Source: JBCCTX01 sp039197765 (GTDB taxonomy: Bacteria; Bacteroidota; Bacteroidia; J057). Taken from it: 10,109 bases of DNA. A program made the translations under genes and the position numbers. The notes beneath the pieces were generated by a model that was given only the letters and a program-made list of their open reading frames with translations, ran no database searches and was not told the DNA's origin. Numbering within the stretch: the first letter of the stretch is position 1; every line of letters begins with the position of its first letter. Positions 6,650 to 10,109 of this stretch are shown here, in pieces. The stretch is taken from assembly GCA_039197765.1 (NCBI GenBank), contig JBCCTX010000282.1:1-10109 (forward strand), written 5' to 3'.

Positions 6650-8398
6650 ATGTTAAAAGACCCTATATCCCTCGACCCTGCTATCCGCTCTAAAGTCCAA
6701 AAATGGTTAGAAAGTGACATCGAAGAATCGGCAAAAGCAGAGATCTTTCGCTTGCTCGGCAAAGATACCTTAGAAGAATTTAATGACGCCTTTTACAAGG
6801 ATTTAGCCTTTGGTACGGGCGGACTGAGAGGAATTATGGGGATTGGATCCAATCGGATCAATAAATATACCCTCGGCATGGCTACCCAAGGCCTCTCTAA
6901 TTACCTCCTAAAAATGTTTCCCAATCAGGAAATAAAGGTAGCAGTAGCCTACGATAGCCGTAACAACAGTGAATACTTTGGACAAATTACCGCTGATGTA
7001 TTCTCTGCCAATGGAATCAAAGTGTATCTATTTGAAGAATTGCGGCCGACACCAGAATTGTCGTTTGCCATTCGCAAGCTCAATTGCCAAGGGGGCGTAG
7101 TCATTACAGCCTCTCACAATCCCAAGGAATATAACGGCTACAAAGCCTATTGGGAGGACGGGGCACAGGTAATTCCTCCACACGATAAAAATATCATTGA
7201 AGAAGTCAACAACATCCAACGGATTGACGATATCAATTTCCAGGCAGATCCTTCAAAGATCGAGCGGATAAGTACCCTCATCGATGAGCCTTATCTGGCC
7301 TCAATCGTAGAGAATGTCGTCACACCCGAAGCGATTGATAATCAAAAAGATCTGAAAATTGTCTTCTCGCCAATTCACGGAACGGGAATTACTATGGTCC
7401 CAAATATCCTTGCGAAGCTGGGTTTCACCAATGTACATATTGTAACCGAGCAAGCTACCCCTGATGGTAATTTCCCCACCGTTGTATATCCTAATCCCGA
7501 GGAAAATGAGGCGATGAGCCTGGCTCTAGCCAAGGCTAAGGAAATAGATGCCGATCTAGTGATGGCTACAGATCCTGATTCCGACCGCGTGGGAATTGGC
7601 GTTAAAAACCCTTCAGGAGAATGGCAACTTCTCAATGGGAATCAAACGGGATCCCTTTTGCTGTATTATCTACTCAAACAATGGCAATCCAAGGGTAAGC
7701 TGGATGGAAATCAATTTGTATGCAAAACCATCGTTACAACGGATCTAATAGACAGAATGGCTGAAAACTTTGGGGTCGAGTGTATCAATACCCTCACGGG
7801 CTTCAAATGGATTGCCGCGGTACTGAGAGAAAATGAAGGGAAGAAAGAATTTATTGGAGGAGGGGAAGAAAGTTATGGATACTTAATCGGTGATTCAGTG
7901 AGAGATAAAGATGCGATTGCTTCCTGCGCTATGATTGCAGAACTGGTTGCATTCGCTAAAAATGAAGGCCTAAGCCTCTTCGATATGCTTACTGAGATGT
8001 ATTTGCAATTCAACATGTACCTCGAAGGGCTTGTATCCTTGAAAAAAACAGGGCAAAAAGGCGCTGAAGAAATTCAGGAAATACTACGCAATATGCGGGA
8101 AAATCCATTTGGTGAGTTAGGAGGTTCTCCTGTTGTCCAAATTATCGACTACAAATCTAGTCTTTCAAAAGATTTGCGCAGCAATGCGGAAAGCGCTGTA
8201 GATCTTCCCTCTTCTAATGTCTTACAGTTCATCACGGAGGACGGAACAAAGGTTACCGCAAGACCTTCGGGAACAGAACCTAAGATCAAGTTTTATGTGA
8301 GTGTAAATACGCCTCTGGAATCAAAAGAAGCATTTGACTCAACCTACCAAGGATTACAGGATAAGATTTCTGGTATCCTCAAAGAGGTAGGTGTATGA
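6650..8398 (+). CDS. Phospho-sugar mutase (phosphoglucomutase/phosphomannomutase family)
   Basis: A 582-residue cytoplasmic alpha-D-phosphohexomutase that moves a phosphate between C6 and C1 of a hexose through a phosphoserine intermediate. All four active-site loops are intact: the entry motif FGTGGLRG at 54-61, the catalytic serine loop TASHNP at 153-158 (Ser155), the Mg-binding loop DPDSDR at 308-313, the sugar-specificity loop GGEESYGY at 404-411, and the phosphate-binding loop RPSGTEPK at 538-545. Length and the GEESYGY loop fit the long phosphoglucomutase branch (PgcA-like, also near eukaryotic PGM2) better than the ~450-residue GlmM or AlgC branches, so glucose-1-/glucose-6-phosphate interconversion for sugar-nucleotide or glycogen metabolism is the best guess; mannose phosphate cannot be excluded. 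Start ATG at 6650; no well-spaced ribosome site, as is common in Bacteroidota. It stands alone, divergent from recF and convergent with the next gene. Confidence 0.94.
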   Translation: MLKDPISLDPAIRSKVQKWLESDIEESAKAEIFRLLGKDTLEEFNDAFYKDLAFGTGGLRGIMGIGSNRINKYTLGMATQGLSNYLLKMFPNQEIKVAVAYDSRNNSEYFGQITADVFSANGIKVYLFEELRPTPELSFAIRKLNCQGGVVITASHNPKEYNGYKAYWEDGAQVIPPHDKNIIEEVNNIQRIDDINFQADPSKIERISTLIDEPYLASIVENVVTPEAIDNQKDLKIVFSPIHGTGITMVPNILAKLGFTNVHIVTEQATPDGNFPTVVYPNPEENEAMSLALAKAKEIDADLVMATDPDSDRVGIGVKNPSGEWQLLNGNQTGSLLLYYLLKQWQSKGKLDGNQFVCKTIVTTDLIDRMAENFGVECINTLTGFKWIAAVLRENEGKKEFIGGGEESYGYLIGDSVRDKDAIASCAMIAELVAFAKNEGLSLFDMLTEMYLQFNMYLEGLVSLKKTGQKGAEEIQEILRNMRENPFGELGGSPVVQIIDYKSSLSKDLRSNAESAVDLPSSNVLQFITEDGTKVTARPSGTEPKIKFYVSVNTPLESKEAFDSTYQGLQDKISGILKEVGV

Positions 8399-8434
8399 TC
8401 TGTCTAATCTAGTATCTACTCATTATACATTGTG

Positions 8435-8462
8435 AAGAGAGGCATCATATGATGCCTCTCTT
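8435..8462. terminator. Two-way terminator: 28-base perfect palindrome
   Basis: Arms AAGAGAGGCATCAT (8435-8448) and its exact reverse complement (8449-8462) form a stem of about 12 pairs with an ATAT loop on either strand. It lies in the 94-base gap between two convergent genes, 37 bases after the phosphohexomutase stop and 31 bases past the stop of the secreted-protein gene. The U-tail is short (TTTC after the right arm, and TTCAC on the other strand), so efficiency is uncertain, but the position is right for both genes. Confidence 0.72.
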
Positions 8463-8492
8463 TCAATATACACCCTAAACTAACCGCCTTTC

Positions 8493-10109
8493 TTAGCGCT
8501 GCAGAGATAATTTAAAAGAATGTATTCTGCCGGAAGGTTCGACAACCTGTACTCCGTAAAATCCATTGGATAAGTCTTGAAGATCAAGTGCGTAGGGCTC
8601 TCCAAAAGAAGAGACATTCCCTTTCTTCACAACTTTACCCTGCATATCTATCACCAGCAGTTCATGGGTCCCTCTCTGTACCTGAATTCCCTGGATATAG
8701 GCGAATCCGTAGGAAGGATTAGGCGAAAGGTGGAATGAAGCACCATCCAAATCGCCTGTATTTGCCACGCGACTATCTGCTGTATTAAACTCCGCCTTTT
8801 CGGTGATGAAGTCTATACACCCTTCAATTGTCCATTCAGCCCCATTCTCTTCTATTCTCGCACAAATATTCTCTCTTGCGAAATAGCTTGAAAGTAGCGA
8901 AACTGTCAATCGAGTAGGAGTATCCTGATTCTCGTCGTCGTCATCATCGTCATCTTCGTCGTCGTCATCGTCATCACCCTCTTCGTCATCATCGTCGTCC
9001 TCTCTATCAGGACTTGCGGGTAATCCTGACTCTAACGAATTCAAATTGAAGGTCTGGGGATTGTAGACTAAGGGGTGTACAGAGTAAACCCCTGTATCAC
9101 TTACCCCAATAAATGGCCAGCGATAGGCTCCCTGAATTATTTTTGATTGCCCTTTAGCCAATACATATCCTAGACTAAACCCTCTTGGAACCACTGGTAA
9201 CTCTTTCAACCCAAGGTTCAACCGTACAGGATTTATTCCATCAAAGCATCCTATTTGCTCTGCAGTCAGTAGACCTGGATCTACGGGACAGTCACAGTCT
9301 TCTACTTTGAAAAATGCTCCTTCAGGACTAAATGCAGCACAAGGGTCAATATCTGCAACAAATTCCATCAGGTCTTGTATGCTTAATTGTCCAAACTCAA
9401 TAAGTCCTAGGAATATATCCCTGGAGTTATACACAAATGCATAGACCTTATAAGTCCCAGGCTGGTCAACCTGAAATAAGGGCCACTCACTAACTTTCTG
9501 GACAATCTCTTCCTCTCCAGAGGTTAGGACAAAGACCTGCGTAAACCCATTCTCGATTTCAGGGAAGGTTTGCGGAAAAGCCTGCAACTCTGAAACTCCA
9601 CTATTCAAACACAAGTCTTGCTTGAGTGCACTCATGGAAGGAGCATCTGCCTTACAAGACAATTCACAAGCTTCCACCATAAAAGGAGCTCCCGCTACAT
9701 CTAGAGAAGCACATAGGCTATCTGCTTCAATCTGTGCCAAGAGGTCAAAACCCGTTACAACTACTGAATCGCTCAGTTCAGGCAAGACCAATTCCGAGGG
9801 ATCATACACAAAGGAATGAATCGTATACAAGCCTGGAGTACCTACTTCGAAACTAGGGAGGGTATCTACCGCTGTAACAGTCAGACTGCTATCCTGGGTC
9901 AATACATAGACCTGGGCATACCCTTCAGGAAGAGTTGGTACCATACCTTCAACTGCCATCAGGGATACAGTAGCATCGGGACTCAAGCAGGCGATGGAAT
10001 CTGCCATCAGGGTACCTGCATCGGCTAGGCAAACAGGTGGTTCGGTAGGAGTGCTGTCCTGGGGACAAATCTCTACCATAAAAGGAGCTCCCGCTACATC
10101 CAATGAAGC
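8493..10109 (-). CDS. Large secreted repeat protein with type A T9SS sorting domain, 5' end outside window
   Basis: The frame is open to the window edge, giving the C-terminal 538 residues; a TTG near 10103 lies inside a repeat and is not the start. Three full copies of a roughly 122-residue unit (27-148, 152-272, 274-431) follow the tail of a fourth (1-15). Each unit has four cysteines at matching places (27/41/133/148; 152/167/257/272; 274/288/416/431), a G-Y/F-x-x-x-Y/F-V-L strand, a P-x-F/I-x-V...G-x-Y-x-V/I-x-x-x-V-Y-N/D strand pair and a closing V/I-E-x-C. Two disulfides per unit are likely in a secreted protein. The third copy carries a poly-Asp/Glu insertion. Residues about 455-538 are a type A T9SS sorting domain: LSPNPS at 461-466, L-x-V-I-D-M-Q-G-K-V-V near 485-494, L-S-N-G-F-Y-x-V-x-V at 513-522, ending K-L-S-L-Q-R. 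Export across the outer membrane with cleavage of this domain is expected. I do not recognise the repeat as a named family; adhesive, structural or filament roles are all possible. Confidence 0.9.
   Translation of the reverse strand, partial: ASLDVAGAPFMVEICPQDSTPTEPPVCLADAGTLMADSIACLSPDATVSLMAVEGMVPTLPEGYAQVYVLTQDSSLTVTAVDTLPSFEVGTPGLYTIHSFVYDPSELVLPELSDSVVVTGFDLLAQIEADSLCASLDVAGAPFMVEACELSCKADAPSMSALKQDLCLNSGVSELQAFPQTFPEIENGFTQVFVLTSGEEEIVQKVSEWPLFQVDQPGTYKVYAFVYNSRDIFLGLIEFGQLSIQDLMEFVADIDPCAAFSPEGAFFKVEDCDCPVDPGLLTAEQIGCFDGINPVRLNLGLKELPVVPRGFSLGYVLAKGQSKIIQGAYRWPFIGVSDTGVYSVHPLVYNPQTFNLNSLESGLPASPDREDDDDDEEGDDDDDDEDDDDDDDENQDTPTRLTVSLLSSYFARENICARIEENGAEWTIEGCIDFITEKAEFNTADSRVANTGDLDGASFHLSPNPSYGFAYIQGIQVQRGTHELLVIDMQGKVVKKGNVSSFGEPYALDLQDLSNGFYGVQVVEPSGRIHSFKLSLQR
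8922..9008 (-). repeat. Asp/Glu-rich tract encoded by a GAY/GAR trinucleotide run
   Basis: Residues 368-396 of the secreted protein contain 25 acidic residues out of 29, mostly aspartate. On the plus strand this appears as runs of gtc, atc and ttc (codons GAC, GAT, GAA). It sits between the second and third cysteines of the third repeat unit, stretching that interval to 128 residues against 90-92 in the other two copies. Such runs can bind calcium when secreted and are prone to replication slippage in steps of three, which keeps the frame. Confidence 0.9.
9676..9710 (-). repeat. Direct repeat copy 1 inside the secreted-protein gene
   Basis: The first 26 bases (9676-9701) are identical to 10075-10100, and over 35 bases there are only three mismatches to 10075-10109. 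It encodes the end of a repeat unit, S-L-D-V-A-G-A-P-F-M-V-E. The copies are 399 bases (133 codons) apart, one unit plus linker. Confidence 0.9.
10075..10109 (-). repeat. Direct repeat copy 2 inside the secreted-protein gene, at the window edge
   Basis: This is the partner of 9676-9710; the similarity may continue beyond the window. Elsewhere the units have diverged strongly, so this near-identity is local and suggests recent duplication or gene conversion at the unit end. Confidence 0.88.

Noticed and set aside
8935..9001. CRISPR-like or satellite array from the gtc/atc/ttc runs
   Set aside because: It is an imperfect trinucleotide run inside an intact coding frame, with no spacer-repeat structure.
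9622..10028. Two abutting plus-strand frames opposite the four-cysteine repeats
   Set aside because: Their sequences look low-information with no family motifs, and they are by-products of the repeat composition on the coding strand.
10101..10103. Start codon for the secreted repeat protein near the window edge
   Set aside because: It is a TTG inside a repeat unit; the same residue is an ordinary leucine in the next copy, and the frame stays open to the edge.

Overview
The window looks like a chromosomal segment of a Bacteroidota bacterium. The signs are two different type IX secretion system (T9SS) C-terminal sorting domains, a PorP/SprF-family outer-membrane protein, SprB-type repeats, a recF-dciA pair and Bacteroidota-style promoter elements (TTG/TTTG, about 20 bases, TAnnTTT-like) in place of strong Shine-Dalgarno sites. 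The style of the large repeat-built secreted proteins suggests Saprospiria or a related environmental lineage; this is an inference from composition and domain style, not a placement.

Layout. (1) 1-2294, plus strand: the 3' end of a large secreted protein made of SprB-type repeats and ending in a gliding-motility-associated (type B) C-terminal domain. Its stop overlaps the start of a PorP/SprF-like gene (ATGA). This is the classic cargo plus dedicated outer-membrane partner pair. (2) 2275-6479, minus strand, transcribed in the order recF, dciA, glnS, DUF92: a housekeeping block with DNA repair, replicative helicase loading, glutaminyl-tRNA synthesis and a VTE6-like membrane protein. recF and dciA overlap and are probably cotranscribed; glnS and the DUF92 gene each follow a gap of 170-200 bases. 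(3) 6650-8398, plus strand: a complete phosphohexomutase, divergent from recF. (4) 8435-8462: a 28-base perfect palindrome acting as a likely two-way terminator between convergent genes. (5) 8493-10109, minus strand: the C-terminal part of another large secreted protein, built from about 122-residue four-cysteine repeats and ending in a type A T9SS sorting domain.

The points that stand out are: a plus-strand promoter/terminator pair in the gap between dciA and glnS, where both flanking genes run the other way, suggesting an unannotated small RNA of about 90 nucleotides; a four-cysteine repeat I cannot assign to a named family; a poly-Asp/Glu insertion in one copy of that repeat, encoded by a slippage-prone trinucleotide tract; and a cluster of inverted repeats ahead of the DUF92 gene, one of which overlaps a putative promoter. 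No mobile element, CRISPR array, tRNA or rRNA was seen. Both secreted-protein genes run off the window, so their full size and N-terminal domains are unknown.
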